Positions 1 to 9,172 of a DNA stretch of 64,000 bases are shown in pieces. The first letter of the stretch is position 1; each line of letters opens with the position of its first letter. The translations under genes were made by a program, and so were the position numbers. The DNA comes from Piscinibacter gummiphilus (GTDB taxonomy: Bacteria > Pseudomonadota > Gammaproteobacteria > Burkholderiales > Burkholderiaceae_C). The DNA lies in contig NZ_CP015118.1 in assembly GCF_002116905.1 (NCBI RefSeq), positions 3,162,001-3,226,000 on the forward strand. Direction: 5' to 3'. A model generated the notes under the pieces. That model saw only the letters and a program-made list of their open reading frames with translations, was not told where the DNA came from and did not search any database.

Positions 1-2078
1 GCTACCTGGACCCGACCGCCTCGTACGCCAACAACGAGACCCCCGTGGTCTACCAGGTGTACGAGCCGCTCTACGCGTACCACTACCTGAAGCGGCCGTA
101 CGAGCTCGTGCCGAAGCTGGCCGAGGCCGTGGTGGCGCCGCACTTCCTCGACGCCAACGGCCACCCGCTCCCGGACGATGTGCCCGGTGAACGGGTGGCC
201 GAGAGCGTCTACGACATCCCGATCCGCAAGGGCGTGATGTACGCGCCGCACCCGGCCTTCGCCCGCGACGCGTCGGGCGCGTACCGCTACCACCACCTCA
301 CCGAGAAGGACACCGAGGGCAAGCGGTCCCCGTTCGACTTCCCCGAGACGGGTACCCGCGAGGTGGTGGCCGACGACTTCGTCTACGCGTTCAAGCGCCA
401 CGCCACGCCGCGCATCGAGGCGCCGGTGTTCGGCGTGTTCTCGGAGTACGTGGTGGGCCTGAAGGCCTATGGCGAGACCATCCGCGAGGCCGACCGGCAC
501 CTGCGCGCCGGGCTCGACCTGGCCGCGCGCGACCGCCCGTTCCTCGACTTCCGGAAGTTCCCGCTGGAGGGCGTGCAGGCGCTGGACCCGCACACGCTGC
601 GCATCCGCATCAAGGGCAAGTATCCGCAGTGGAAGTACTGGCTGGCGATGACCTTCGCCGCGCCGGTGCCGTGGGAAGCAGACGCGTTCTATGCCCAGCC
701 CGGGATGGCCCGCAACGGCCTCGCGCTGCAGCGCTGGCCGGTGGGCTCGGGGCCGTACCGTCTGCGCGAGTACGAGCAGGACCGCCACCACGCGCTCGAG
801 CGCAACCCGCTGTACCGCAATGACCCGTACCCGTGCGAAGGCGAGCCTGAGGACCGCGCGGCGAAGCTGCTCGACGACTGCGGCAAGCCCATGCCCTTCA
901 TCGACCGCGTCGAATTCAACGTCGAGAAGGAGCGGGTGCCGCTCAAGTCGAAGTTCGCGCAGGGCTTCATCGACATCCCCGAGATCGAACGGGCCGACTG
1001 GGGCGTGGAGTTTCTCGCCGACATGAACGACGCCGACGCCACGCGCGCCCGTTTCGACGACCGCGGCTTCCAGTTCCCGCAGACCGTGGACCTGACCACC
1101 TGGTACATGGGATTCAACATGCTCGACCCCGTGGTGGGGAAGGGCGACACGACTGCGCGCCAGGTGAAGAACCGCAAGCTGCGCCAGGCGCTGTCCATCG
1201 CGATGGACTGGGAGGAGGGCTATGGCCGCATCTTCCTCTACAAGGCCGGTGAGGCCGCGCACTCGCCGGTGCCGGCGGGCATCTTCGGCTCGCGGCACGG
1301 CACGGTCGAGGGGCACAACCCGGTCACGCACGAGGTGAAGGACGGCAAGGTGGTGCGCCGGTCCATCGACGAGGCGAAGCGCCTGATCGCCGAGGCTGGT
1401 TATCCGGACGGGCGCGACGCCGAGACGGGTCGGCCGCTCGTGCTGAACTACGATTTCCAGCGCGCGCCCACGCCCGAGATCAAGGCCGAGCTCGACTGGA
1501 CCATCCGCCAGTTCGCCAAGCTGGGCGTTCAGCTCGAGATCCGCGCCACCGACTTCAACCAGTACCAGGAGAAGACCTTGCGCGGCAAGCACCAGATCTT
1601 CTTCGGCGGGTGGGTGGCCGACTATCCCGACGCCGAGAACTTCCTGTTCCTGCTCTACGGACCGAACGCGAAGTCGAAGCACGAGGGCGAGAACATCGCG
1701 AACTACGAGAGCCCGGCCTTCGACAAGCGCTTCAAGCAGCTGCAACTGCTCGACGACGGGCCCGAGAAGCAGAAGGTCATCGACGAGATGGTGGCCATCG
1801 TGCGCGAGGACGCGCCATGGATCTTCGGCTACCACCCGTATGCCGCCGGTGCCTACGCGCCCTGGGTGTCCAACGGCAAGCCGGGCGTGATGGGGCGCGA
1901 CATGGTGCGCTACCACCGCATCGACCCGGTGATGCGCACGGCGCGGCAGCACGAATGGAACCGGCCGGTGTGGTGGCCGCTGGTGCTCGTGGCGGCCGGT
2001 GCGGTGGCGGTCGCGGTGCTCGGCTGGCGCGCATGGCGGCGCCGCGAGTCCGCGGTCGCGCTGGCGGGGGAGGGCTGA
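1..2078 (+). CDS. ABC transporter substrate-binding protein, family 5 (oligopeptide type), 5' end outside window
   Basis: Periplasmic solute-binding protein of the DppA/OppA family, expected to deliver oligopeptides or similar ligands to the permeases encoded just downstream. The reading frame is open from base 3 and reads YLDPTASYANNETPVVYQVY, a typical family-5 N-terminal region, so the true start and signal peptide lie upstream of the window. About 690 residues are visible. Unusually, the protein ends in a hydrophobic stretch (WWPLVLVAAGAVAVAVLGW, coded near 1970-2030) followed by RAWRRR, which looks like a C-terminal membrane anchor rather than a soluble end. The stop is 2 bases before the first permease, so the genes form one operon. 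The ligand cannot be read from sequence. Confidence 0.88.
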   Translation, partial: YLDPTASYANNETPVVYQVYEPLYAYHYLKRPYELVPKLAEAVVAPHFLDANGHPLPDDVPGERVAESVYDIPIRKGVMYAPHPAFARDASGAYRYHHLTEKDTEGKRSPFDFPETGTREVVADDFVYAFKRHATPRIEAPVFGVFSEYVVGLKAYGETIREADRHLRAGLDLAARDRPFLDFRKFPLEGVQALDPHTLRIRIKGKYPQWKYWLAMTFAAPVPWEADAFYAQPGMARNGLALQRWPVGSGPYRLREYEQDRHHALERNPLYRNDPYPCEGEPEDRAAKLLDDCGKPMPFIDRVEFNVEKERVPLKSKFAQGFIDIPEIERADWGVEFLADMNDADATRARFDDRGFQFPQTVDLTTWYMGFNMLDPVVGKGDTTARQVKNRKLRQALSIAMDWEEGYGRIFLYKAGEAAHSPVPAGIFGSRHGTVEGHNPVTHEVKDGKVVRRSIDEAKRLIAEAGYPDGRDAETGRPLVLNYDFQRAPTPEIKAELDWTIRQFAKLGVQLEIRATDFNQYQEKTLRGKHQIFFGGWVADYPDAENFLFLLYGPNAKSKHEGENIANYESPAFDKRFKQLQLLDDGPEKQKVIDEMVAIVREDAPWIFGYHPYAAGAYAPWVSNGKPGVMGRDMVRYHRIDPVMRTARQHEWNRPVWWPLVLVAAGAVAVAVLGWRAWRRRESAVALAGEG

Positions 2079-2080
2079 AG

Positions 2081-3064
2081 ATGGGCCGCTACCTCGTCCG
2101 CCGCGTTCTCTACGGCCTGCTCGTGCTCGTGGGCGTGAACCTGCTCACCTTCGCGCTGTTTTTCACCGTCAACACGCCCGACGACATGGCACGCCTGAAC
2201 ATTGGCGGCAAGCGGGTCACGCAAGACCAGATCGACAAGTGGAAGGCCGAGCGCGGCTATGACAAGCCGCTGTACGTGAACGCGAAGGAGACTGGCCTGC
2301 GCCAAGTGACGAACACGGTGTTCTGGGAGCGGTCGGTGTCCCTCTTCGCATTGCAGTTCGGGCGCTCGGACGCCAGCGGCGCCTCGGACATCGGCCACGA
2401 GATCGGCGAGCGCATGGTGGTCAGCCTGCAGCTCGCCGTGCCGCTGTTCGTGCTGCAGGTGATCGCGAGCGTGGGGTTCGCGCTCGTGCTCGTGTTCTTC
2501 AAGAACAGCCGCATCGACTTCTGGGGCGTGGTGCTGTGCGTGCTGATGCTGTCCATCAGCAGCCTGTTCTACATCATCGTCGGGCAGTTCCTGTTCTCGC
2601 GGGTGCTCCGGCTCGTGCCCATCTCGGGCTGGGCGGGCGGTCTCGATGCGGTGCGGTTCCTCGTGCTGCCGATGCTGCTGTCGCTGCTGTCGCGCCTGGG
2701 CACGGAAGGGCGGCTGTACCGCGCGATGTTCCTCGAGGAGATCGGGCGCGACTACGTGCGCACCGCGCGCGCCAAGGGGCTTGGCGAGGCGGTGGTGCTC
2801 GGCAGGCACGTGCTGCGCAACGCGCTGATCCCGATCATCACCAGCGCGGGCAGCTACCTGCCGTACGTGTTCCTCGGCAGCCTCGTGTTCGAGAGCTTCT
2901 TCGGCATCCCCGGGCTCGGGGCGTACGCCATCGAGGCCATCTCCGGGCAGGACTTCGCCATCGTGCGTTCGATGGTCTTCATCGGCTCGTTGCTGTACGT
3001 CGCATCGTACGTCCTCGTCGACGTCGCGTACACGTGGGTCGATCCGCGCGTGAGGTTGCAATGA
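2081..3064 (+). CDS. ABC transporter permease, DppB type
   Basis: Inner-membrane permease of the binding-protein-dependent family, 327 residues. The N-terminus MGRYLVRRVLYGLLVLVGVN is the classic DppB-type first transmembrane helix preceded by arginines. A long periplasmic loop follows (about residues 35-110), then the membrane domain. The cytoplasmic EAA loop that contacts the ATPase is visible as GRDYVRTARAKGLGEAVVLG followed by HVLRNALIPI. The ATG at 2081 gives the expected family length. It starts 2 bases after the binding-protein stop, and its own stop overlaps the ATG of the second permease. It should heterodimerise with the next gene product. Confidence 0.9.
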   Translation: MGRYLVRRVLYGLLVLVGVNLLTFALFFTVNTPDDMARLNIGGKRVTQDQIDKWKAERGYDKPLYVNAKETGLRQVTNTVFWERSVSLFALQFGRSDASGASDIGHEIGERMVVSLQLAVPLFVLQVIASVGFALVLVFFKNSRIDFWGVVLCVLMLSISSLFYIIVGQFLFSRVLRLVPISGWAGGLDAVRFLVLPMLLSLLSRLGTEGRLYRAMFLEEIGRDYVRTARAKGLGEAVVLGRHVLRNALIPIITSAGSYLPYVFLGSLVFESFFGIPGLGAYAIEAISGQDFAIVRSMVFIGSLLYVASYVLVDVAYTWVDPRVRLQ

Positions 3065-4479
3065 TGTGGCCGAAGCTGGTCCTGCTGTGGTCGGACGTGG
3101 CGGTGCTGCTGCTCGTGGTGGCGCTCGGCTTCGTCGCGTGGCGCGTGCGGGGCGATGCCCAGCGCCGCCGCGACTGGCTCAAGGTGTTCCGCCAGCCGGC
3201 CGCGCTCTGCTCGGCGGTGGTGCTGGGCGTGTTCCTGCTGGTGGCCGTGGCCGACAGCCTGCACTTCCGGCGGGCGCTGCCGACCGCTGGCGGGAACGCC
3301 GTGGCGTATGCGACCCGGGTGGAGTCGGGGCTCGACGTCGTGCTGGACCCGCTGGTGCGGGGCCGCGAGGTGACGTACTCGGCGCCGCTCGCGTCGCGGG
3401 CCTTCGCGAAGGCGACCGTGGGCACCGAGCGGGTGTACCCGAGGTTGCTGCACGGGGGCGCGCACCTGGTCGACGACACCACGGAGCGCACGGGGGACGT
3501 GCTGGTGCGGGCGCTGGGCGGGCTCGTCGCGGGCGCGGTGGCGGCCGGGGCGTTCGCACTGGCAGTGGGATGGCTCGCGATGGGGCGCGCTGGCTTCGGC
3601 CGGGCCCGGCGCGGCGAGACGGCCGTGCCCTGGGGCACCGCGCTGCTGACGGTGACCGTGCTGGGCGCGCTGGTGGGTGCCGTGGTGTCGCTCGCGCCGC
3701 ACTACCACGTGCTGGGCACCGACCGCACCGGCAACGACGTGCTGTACCAGGCCCTCAAGAGCGTGCGCACCGCGTTCGTGATCGGCACGCTGTCGACGCT
3801 CGCGACGCTGCCGCTGGCGGTGGGCCTCGGCATCGTCGCGGGGTACTTCCGCGGCTGGGTGGACGAGGCGGTGCAGTATCTCTACACCGTGCTGTCGTCG
3901 ATTCCGAACGTGCTGCTGATCGCGGCCTGCGTGCTGATGATGCAGGTGTTCCTCGACACCCATCCGGAACTGTTCGAGACCGGGGCCGAGCGCGCCGACC
4001 TGCGGCTCTTCCTGCTGTGCGTGATCCTCGGGCTCACCGGCTGGGCCGGGCTGTGCCGGCTGGTGCGGGCCGAGACCCTGAAGCTGCGCGAGCTGGAGTA
4101 CGTGCAGGCCGCCACCGCGTTCGGCGTGGGGCCGTGGCGCATCATGGCGCGCCACGTGTTTCCGAACGTCGTGCACCTGGTCGTCATCAGCACCGTGCTC
4201 GACTTCTCGGCCCTCGTGCTCTACGAGGCGGTGCTGTCGTACGTGGGCGTCGGCGTGGACCCGACGATGAACAGCTTCGGCGGCATGATCAACCTCGCGC
4301 GCAGCGAGATGTCGCGTGACCCGGTCGTGTGGTGGTCCTTCGCGGCGGCCTTCGGGTTCATGGTGAGCCTCGTGCTGGTGGCGAACCTGTTCGCCGACGG
4401 CGTGCGCGATGCCTTCGATCCGCGGGCCCGCGTGTTCCGCGCGCGGCGGCCGGTGTCCGCGAAGGAGGCCGGAGGATGA
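3061..4479 (+). CDS. ABC transporter permease, DppC type, enlarged N-terminal part
   Basis: Second inner-membrane permease, 472 residues, clearly longer than the roughly 300 of standard DppC proteins. The C-terminal half carries the normal permease core: HYHVLGTDRTGNDVLYQALK is the DppC signature region, and the EAA loop reads LRELEYVQAATAFGVGPWRI. The extra length is N-terminal: two hydrophobic segments near residues 10-30 and 50-65, a probable periplasmic insertion (about 70-150) and another two helices (about 155-215). ATG-ATG at 3061/3064 gives two possible starts 1 codon apart; 3061 overlaps the upstream stop. Its stop overlaps the ATPase start in an ATGA, so the operon is translationally coupled. 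Confidence 0.88.
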   Translation: MMWPKLVLLWSDVAVLLLVVALGFVAWRVRGDAQRRRDWLKVFRQPAALCSAVVLGVFLLVAVADSLHFRRALPTAGGNAVAYATRVESGLDVVLDPLVRGREVTYSAPLASRAFAKATVGTERVYPRLLHGGAHLVDDTTERTGDVLVRALGGLVAGAVAAGAFALAVGWLAMGRAGFGRARRGETAVPWGTALLTVTVLGALVGAVVSLAPHYHVLGTDRTGNDVLYQALKSVRTAFVIGTLSTLATLPLAVGLGIVAGYFRGWVDEAVQYLYTVLSSIPNVLLIAACVLMMQVFLDTHPELFETGAERADLRLFLLCVILGLTGWAGLCRLVRAETLKLRELEYVQAATAFGVGPWRIMARHVFPNVVHLVVISTVLDFSALVLYEAVLSYVGVGVDPTMNSFGGMINLARSEMSRDPVVWWSFAAAFGFMVSLVLVANLFADGVRDAFDPRARVFRARRPVSAKEAGG

Positions 4480-6332
4480 GCCGCATCGACATCGCCGACC
4501 TGCGGGTCGACCTCGACGGCGACGCCGGCCTCGTGCGGGCCATCGACGCGCTGCAGTTGAGCCTGCGCCAGGGCGAGACCTTCGCGCTCGTGGGCGAGTC
4601 CGGCTGTGGCAAGAGCATGACGGCCCTCGCGCTGATGCGGCTGCTGCCCGAGAACGGGCAGGTGACCCGGGGCAGCGTGTTGCTGGACGGGCAGGAGCTG
4701 CTGTCGCTGCCCGAGTCGCGCATGCGCGCAGTGCGGGGCGGGCGGCTCGGGATGATCTTCCAGGAGCCGGGCACGAGCCTGAACCCGGTGATGCGGGTGG
4801 GCGAGCAGATCGTGGAGGCGATCGAGGCGCACACGGCGCTTCGTGGCGCGGCGGCGCGGGACCGGGCGCTGTCGTGGCTCGAGCGCGTGGGCATCCCGGA
4901 GCCTGCGCGGCGCATCGACGACTACCCGTTCCAGCTGAGCGGCGGGCAGAAGCAGCGCGTGATGATCGCGATGACGCTGGCCGCGGAGCCCGACTTCCTG
5001 ATCGCCGACGAACCCACGACGGCGCTCGACGTGACGATCCAGGCCCAGGTGCTCGACCTGCTGCGCGACCTGCAGCGCGAGCGCGGCATGGGCCTGCTGC
5101 TGATCACGCACGACCTGGCGGTGGTGGCCGGCATGGCCCACCGCGTGGCGCTGATGTACGCGGGGCAGATCGTCGAGGTGGCCGAGGCCTCCGAGTTCTT
5201 CCGCGCGCCGCGCCATCCGTACGCCCACCTGCTGCTGCGTGCTCTGCCGGACGCTCGCAAGCGCGGCGCACGGCTCGCGGCCATCCCGGGCACGGTGCCG
5301 TCGCTCGCGACCGCGTTCACCGGCTGCCGCTTCGCGCCGCGCTGCGACCGCGTGATGCCCGATTGTGCGGGCACGCCCCCCGCGATGGTGGAACTGACGT
5401 CGGGCGGCGAGGTGCGCTGCCTGCTGTACCGCGATGGCGGGCCGGTGCTGGCCTCGGCCGAGGTGGCCGCCTCGGTGCCACCCGTGGCCGCCACGGACGC
5501 GACCGGGACACTGCTGGAGGTGACGGGCCTGACCGTGCGCTACGCGGGCCGTGGCGGCTGGCTGCGTCGGAGCGGGCCGCCGACCACCGTGGTGGACGGT
5601 GTGTCGCTGTCGATCGGGGTCGGGCGCACGCTCGCGCTGGTGGGCGAGTCGGGGTCAGGCAAGACCACCACCGGCAAGGCCATCGTGCAGTTGCTGCGCG
5701 GGCAGGCCGACGTCTCGGGCAAGGCGATGTTCGCGGGCCGGGACCTGTTCACCCTCGAAGGCGATGCGCTGCGCCGCGTGCGCGCAGCGGTGCAGATCGT
5801 CTTCCAGGACCCGTTCGCGTCCCTCAACCCGCGGCTGCGGGTGCAGGAGATCCTGGAGGAGGGCCTGGTGGCGCTGCGACCGGACCTCGATGCCGCGGCG
5901 CGGCGCACCCGGATCGTGCAGCTGGTGGATCGCGTGGGCCTGCGGGCCGACGCGCTGTCGCGGCATCCGCACGAGTTCTCGGGCGGCCAGCGGCAGCGCA
6001 TCGCGATCGCCCGCGCGCTCGCGGTGGAACCCCGGCTGATCGTGTGCGACGAGCCCACCTCGGCCCTCGACGTGTCGGTTCAGGCCCAGATCCTCAATTT
6101 GTTGGCCGAACTTCAGCGCGAGTTGCATGTCTCGTACTTGTTCATCACGCACAATATATCGGTTGTCGAATACATCGCAGACCACATCGCGGTGATGCGG
6201 CAGGGACGGATCGAGGAGACCGGGCCGGCGCAGGAGGTGCTTTCGCATCCCCGCTCCGGGTACACGCAACGGCTGTTGGCGGCCGTGCCCCGGGTCGATG
6301 CTTCGATCCGCGGGAACCGGGAACAGAAGTAG
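4476..6332 (+). CDS. Dual-ATPase ABC transporter protein (DppD-DppF fusion)
   Basis: Cytoplasmic ATPase energising the preceding permeases; 618 residues with two complete ABC modules fused in one chain. Module 1 has Walker A GESGCGKS (about residue 40), signature LSGGQKQR and Walker B LIADEPTTALD. Between the modules lies the oligopeptide-transporter C-terminal segment with clustered cysteines (TGCRFAPRCDRVMPDC). Module 2 has Walker A GESGSGKTT (about residue 390), signature FSGGQRQR and Walker B LIVCDEPTSALD. Such fusions (GsiA/YejF-like) replace separate DppD and DppF. The last 240 bases have noticeably lower GC than the rest of the gene. The ATG sits inside the stop of the upstream permease gene. 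Confidence 0.93.
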   Translation: MSRIDIADLRVDLDGDAGLVRAIDALQLSLRQGETFALVGESGCGKSMTALALMRLLPENGQVTRGSVLLDGQELLSLPESRMRAVRGGRLGMIFQEPGTSLNPVMRVGEQIVEAIEAHTALRGAAARDRALSWLERVGIPEPARRIDDYPFQLSGGQKQRVMIAMTLAAEPDFLIADEPTTALDVTIQAQVLDLLRDLQRERGMGLLLITHDLAVVAGMAHRVALMYAGQIVEVAEASEFFRAPRHPYAHLLLRALPDARKRGARLAAIPGTVPSLATAFTGCRFAPRCDRVMPDCAGTPPAMVELTSGGEVRCLLYRDGGPVLASAEVAASVPPVAATDATGTLLEVTGLTVRYAGRGGWLRRSGPPTTVVDGVSLSIGVGRTLALVGESGSGKTTTGKAIVQLLRGQADVSGKAMFAGRDLFTLEGDALRRVRAAVQIVFQDPFASLNPRLRVQEILEEGLVALRPDLDAAARRTRIVQLVDRVGLRADALSRHPHEFSGGQRQRIAIARALAVEPRLIVCDEPTSALDVSVQAQILNLLAELQRELHVSYLFITHNISVVEYIADHIAVMRQGRIEETGPAQEVLSHPRSGYTQRLLAAVPRVDASIRGNREQK

Positions 6333-6340
6333 AAGTACAC

Positions 6341-9154
6341 ATGCAGCGATCCGCCATCAGCCTCGCCGTGCTCGCCCTGTGGGCGAACGCATCCGCCGCC
6401 CAGAACGAAGTCACGCTCGAGAAGGTCCAGGTCACCGGGAGCAACATCTCCCGGGTCGAGAACGAGACGGCCACGCCCACCCTCGTGCTCACCCGCAAGG
6501 ACATCGAGCGCACGGGGCTCGCCACCGTCAAGGAGGTGCTCGACTCGCTGGTGGGCACGAGCCAGTTGCCCACCGGGTCGAACCGCACGCTGTCCGACAT
6601 CACGAGCGGGGCCTCGTACGCGGCCGGCAGCTCGGCTGTGTCGCTGCGCCACCTCGGGCCCCAGGCCACGCTCGTGCTGCTGAACTCGCGCCGCCTCGCG
6701 CCGTACGCGATGCACGACGACCCGACGATGGTCACGGACGTGAACGCGCTGCCGCTGTCCGCGGTGGAGCGCATCGAGGTGCTGCGCAACGGCGGCTCCG
6801 CGGTGTACGGCTCGGACGCCATCGCGGGCGTGATCAACATCATCACGAAGCAGAACTTCACGGGCCTCACGCTGCGCGCGAGCCACGAGCAGTCCACCGA
6901 GGCGCAGGACTTCCGCGCGTCCACCGCCGGCCTCACCGCGGGCTTCGGCGATCTGGCCGAGGACGGCTTCAACGTGATGATGAACGTCGAGTTCTACAAG
7001 CGGTCGTCCGTGATGTGGAGCGACGTGATGACGAAGCTCGATCCGGCGATCCCGAACTACTTCCCGTCGTTCGGTTCACCGTCCACGTACAGCTACCCCG
7101 GCAACATCATCGAAGCCGGTGGCGCCATCGCGGGCTGCCCGGCGGCCCAGACGATCGACGGCCTGTGCATGTACGACCGCTACTCGCGCCTCGAGGCGCA
7201 GCCGTCGAGCGAACGAGCGAACCTGCTGCTCAACGGCCGGATCAACATCCAGCCCGATCTGCAGGGGTTCGGCGAAGTGATGGTGTCGAGCAACCAGACG
7301 CTCTACACGCTCGCGGACCCGGCGTACGGCCTCGGCGGCTTCTCGAGCTGGTTCGACCCCAGCACGGGCGCCACGCGCCAGTTCTACGAACGCGGCCTCC
7401 CGAAGGAGCATCCGCTCAACCCGACGGGGATCGACGAGGTCGACTTCCGCTACCGATTCTCGGACGCCAACTCGCAGCAGAAGGTCGACAGCAAGGCCTA
7501 CCGCGTGCTGGGCGGCCTGCGCGGGCTGCACCGGGGCTTCGACTGGGAGGGGGCCGCCGGCGTGATGGGCAGCACGGTCGTGAACGACACGCGCGGGGCC
7601 TACAGCGACAGCGCGTTCAAGACGCTCATCGGCGACTACAACCTCGCGCACGACCCGCTGTTCTTCAACCGCGGCTACCGCATCGGGCAGCCCAACAGCG
7701 CCGACGTGCTGAACGCGCTGTTCCCCGTCTTCACGCACACCGGCCGCATGAAGCAGGCGTTCGTCGACGGCAAGGTGTCGGGGCCGGTCAGTGCGATCCA
7801 GGGGCGCCCGGTCGACATCGCGCTCGGCTTCGACCTGCGCCATGAGTCGCTCGACATCACGCCGTCGGCCAACCTCGCGAGCGGCGACATCGTTGGCTAT
7901 GGCGTGGCAGAGACGCACGGGAAGCGCACCTTCGGTTCGCTGTTCGCCGAGGTGAACCTGCCGCTGGCCGAGACGCTCGAGATGCAGGCCGCGGCCCGCC
8001 TCGACAAGTACCCGAACTTCGACGTGAACCTCTCGCCGAAGGTGGGCCTGCGGTTCGTGCCCACCAAGTCGCTGCTGCTGCGCGGCACGGTGGAAGCGGG
8101 CTTCCGGGCCCCGAACCTCGTCGAGAGCTCCACCACCACGCTCTATTCCTACGACAACAACATCGTCGACCCGAAGCGCTGCCCACAGGCCACCGCGCTC
8201 GCGACCGACCTGCGCGCGCAGGCCAACGCGCTGCCCGAAGGCGATCCGGCGCGCGTGCCGCTGATCGCCCGGGCCGACATCGTCGAGACGCAGGAGTGCG
8301 TCGCGGGGGTCGCCGCGGTGCGTGGCAGCAACACCGAACTGAAGCCCGAGACCTCGCTCGGCACCACGCTCGGCATGGTGTTCGAGCCCGTCGACAACGT
8401 CCAGGTCGAGATCGACGCGTGGCGCATCCAGCGCCGCGACGAGATCGGCTACATGACCCCGCAGAGCCTCATCAACAGCGAGGACGGCGAGGGCGCGGGC
8501 AAGGTGCAGCGCGTGGGCCTGACGAACGACCGCAGCTTCTCGGCCGCGGAGCAGGTGATGTACGGCGTGACCGCCGGCGCGCTGTCGGGCACCTTCGGGC
8601 AATACCAGAACAGCGCGAAGACGCTCGCGCAGGGTGTGGACATCGGTCTGCGCAGCCGCTCGCTCACGTCGGTGGGGGCCGTAACGACGTCGCTGCAGGC
8701 CACGTTCCTCGACACCTTCCGGCAGTACAGCACCGCGAACGCAGACTACGGCGACAACCTCGCGGGCCGCTACGGCTACCCGCGCTGGCGCGCCTACTTG
8801 ACCACCGCGCTGGAGTCGGGGCCGTACAGCAACGCACTGCGGCTCAACTTCACCAGTGGCACGAAGCTGCAGAGCGACTACTACGACTCCCTCTACACCA
8901 CCGAGGCCTGCGCCTCGTATGGTTGGACCGCGCAGGACTGCAGCGTGCGCTATCAGGTCACCCTCGACTGGGCCTTTGCATGGACCGGCATCAAGAACAT
9001 GGTGGTGGGCCTGAACGTGCGCAACCTGCTCAACACGCGGCCGCCGCTGGACCTGCGCGCCATCGACGAATCGGGCGGTGGCATCATTCCGCAGAGCCTG
9101 TCCGACGCCTACCGCCGCACGGTGCGGCTCTCGCTCGAGTACAAGTTCCTCTGA
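6341..9154 (+). CDS. TonB-dependent outer-membrane receptor
   Basis: Outer-membrane active-transport channel, 937 residues. It has an N-terminal signal peptide (cleavage probably after ASAAQ, about residue 21), a TonB-box-like segment EVTLEKVQVTGSNI, and a plug domain including VERIEVLRNGGSAVYGSDAI and GVINIITKQN. A large beta-barrel follows, with RGTVEAGFRAPNLVESSTTT near the middle and the terminal strand LSLEYKFL. It starts 8 bases after the ABC ATPase stop, so substrate probably enters through this receptor and is then moved across the inner membrane by the ABC importer. The architecture resembles receptors for peptides or iron complexes; the ligand is unknown. No strong ribosome site is visible before the ATG. 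Confidence 0.9.
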   Translation: MQRSAISLAVLALWANASAAQNEVTLEKVQVTGSNISRVENETATPTLVLTRKDIERTGLATVKEVLDSLVGTSQLPTGSNRTLSDITSGASYAAGSSAVSLRHLGPQATLVLLNSRRLAPYAMHDDPTMVTDVNALPLSAVERIEVLRNGGSAVYGSDAIAGVINIITKQNFTGLTLRASHEQSTEAQDFRASTAGLTAGFGDLAEDGFNVMMNVEFYKRSSVMWSDVMTKLDPAIPNYFPSFGSPSTYSYPGNIIEAGGAIAGCPAAQTIDGLCMYDRYSRLEAQPSSERANLLLNGRINIQPDLQGFGEVMVSSNQTLYTLADPAYGLGGFSSWFDPSTGATRQFYERGLPKEHPLNPTGIDEVDFRYRFSDANSQQKVDSKAYRVLGGLRGLHRGFDWEGAAGVMGSTVVNDTRGAYSDSAFKTLIGDYNLAHDPLFFNRGYRIGQPNSADVLNALFPVFTHTGRMKQAFVDGKVSGPVSAIQGRPVDIALGFDLRHESLDITPSANLASGDIVGYGVAETHGKRTFGSLFAEVNLPLAETLEMQAAARLDKYPNFDVNLSPKVGLRFVPTKSLLLRGTVEAGFRAPNLVESSTTTLYSYDNNIVDPKRCPQATALATDLRAQANALPEGDPARVPLIARADIVETQECVAGVAAVRGSNTELKPETSLGTTLGMVFEPVDNVQVEIDAWRIQRRDEIGYMTPQSLINSEDGEGAGKVQRVGLTNDRSFSAAEQVMYGVTAGALSGTFGQYQNSAKTLAQGVDIGLRSRSLTSVGAVTTSLQATFLDTFRQYSTANADYGDNLAGRYGYPRWRAYLTTALESGPYSNALRLNFTSGTKLQSDYYDSLYTTEACASYGWTAQDCSVRYQVTLDWAFAWTGIKNMVVGLNVRNLLNTRPPLDLRAIDESGGGIIPQSLSDAYRRTVRLSLEYKFL

Positions 9155-9172
9155 CCGCCGGCGGGTGGTCGC

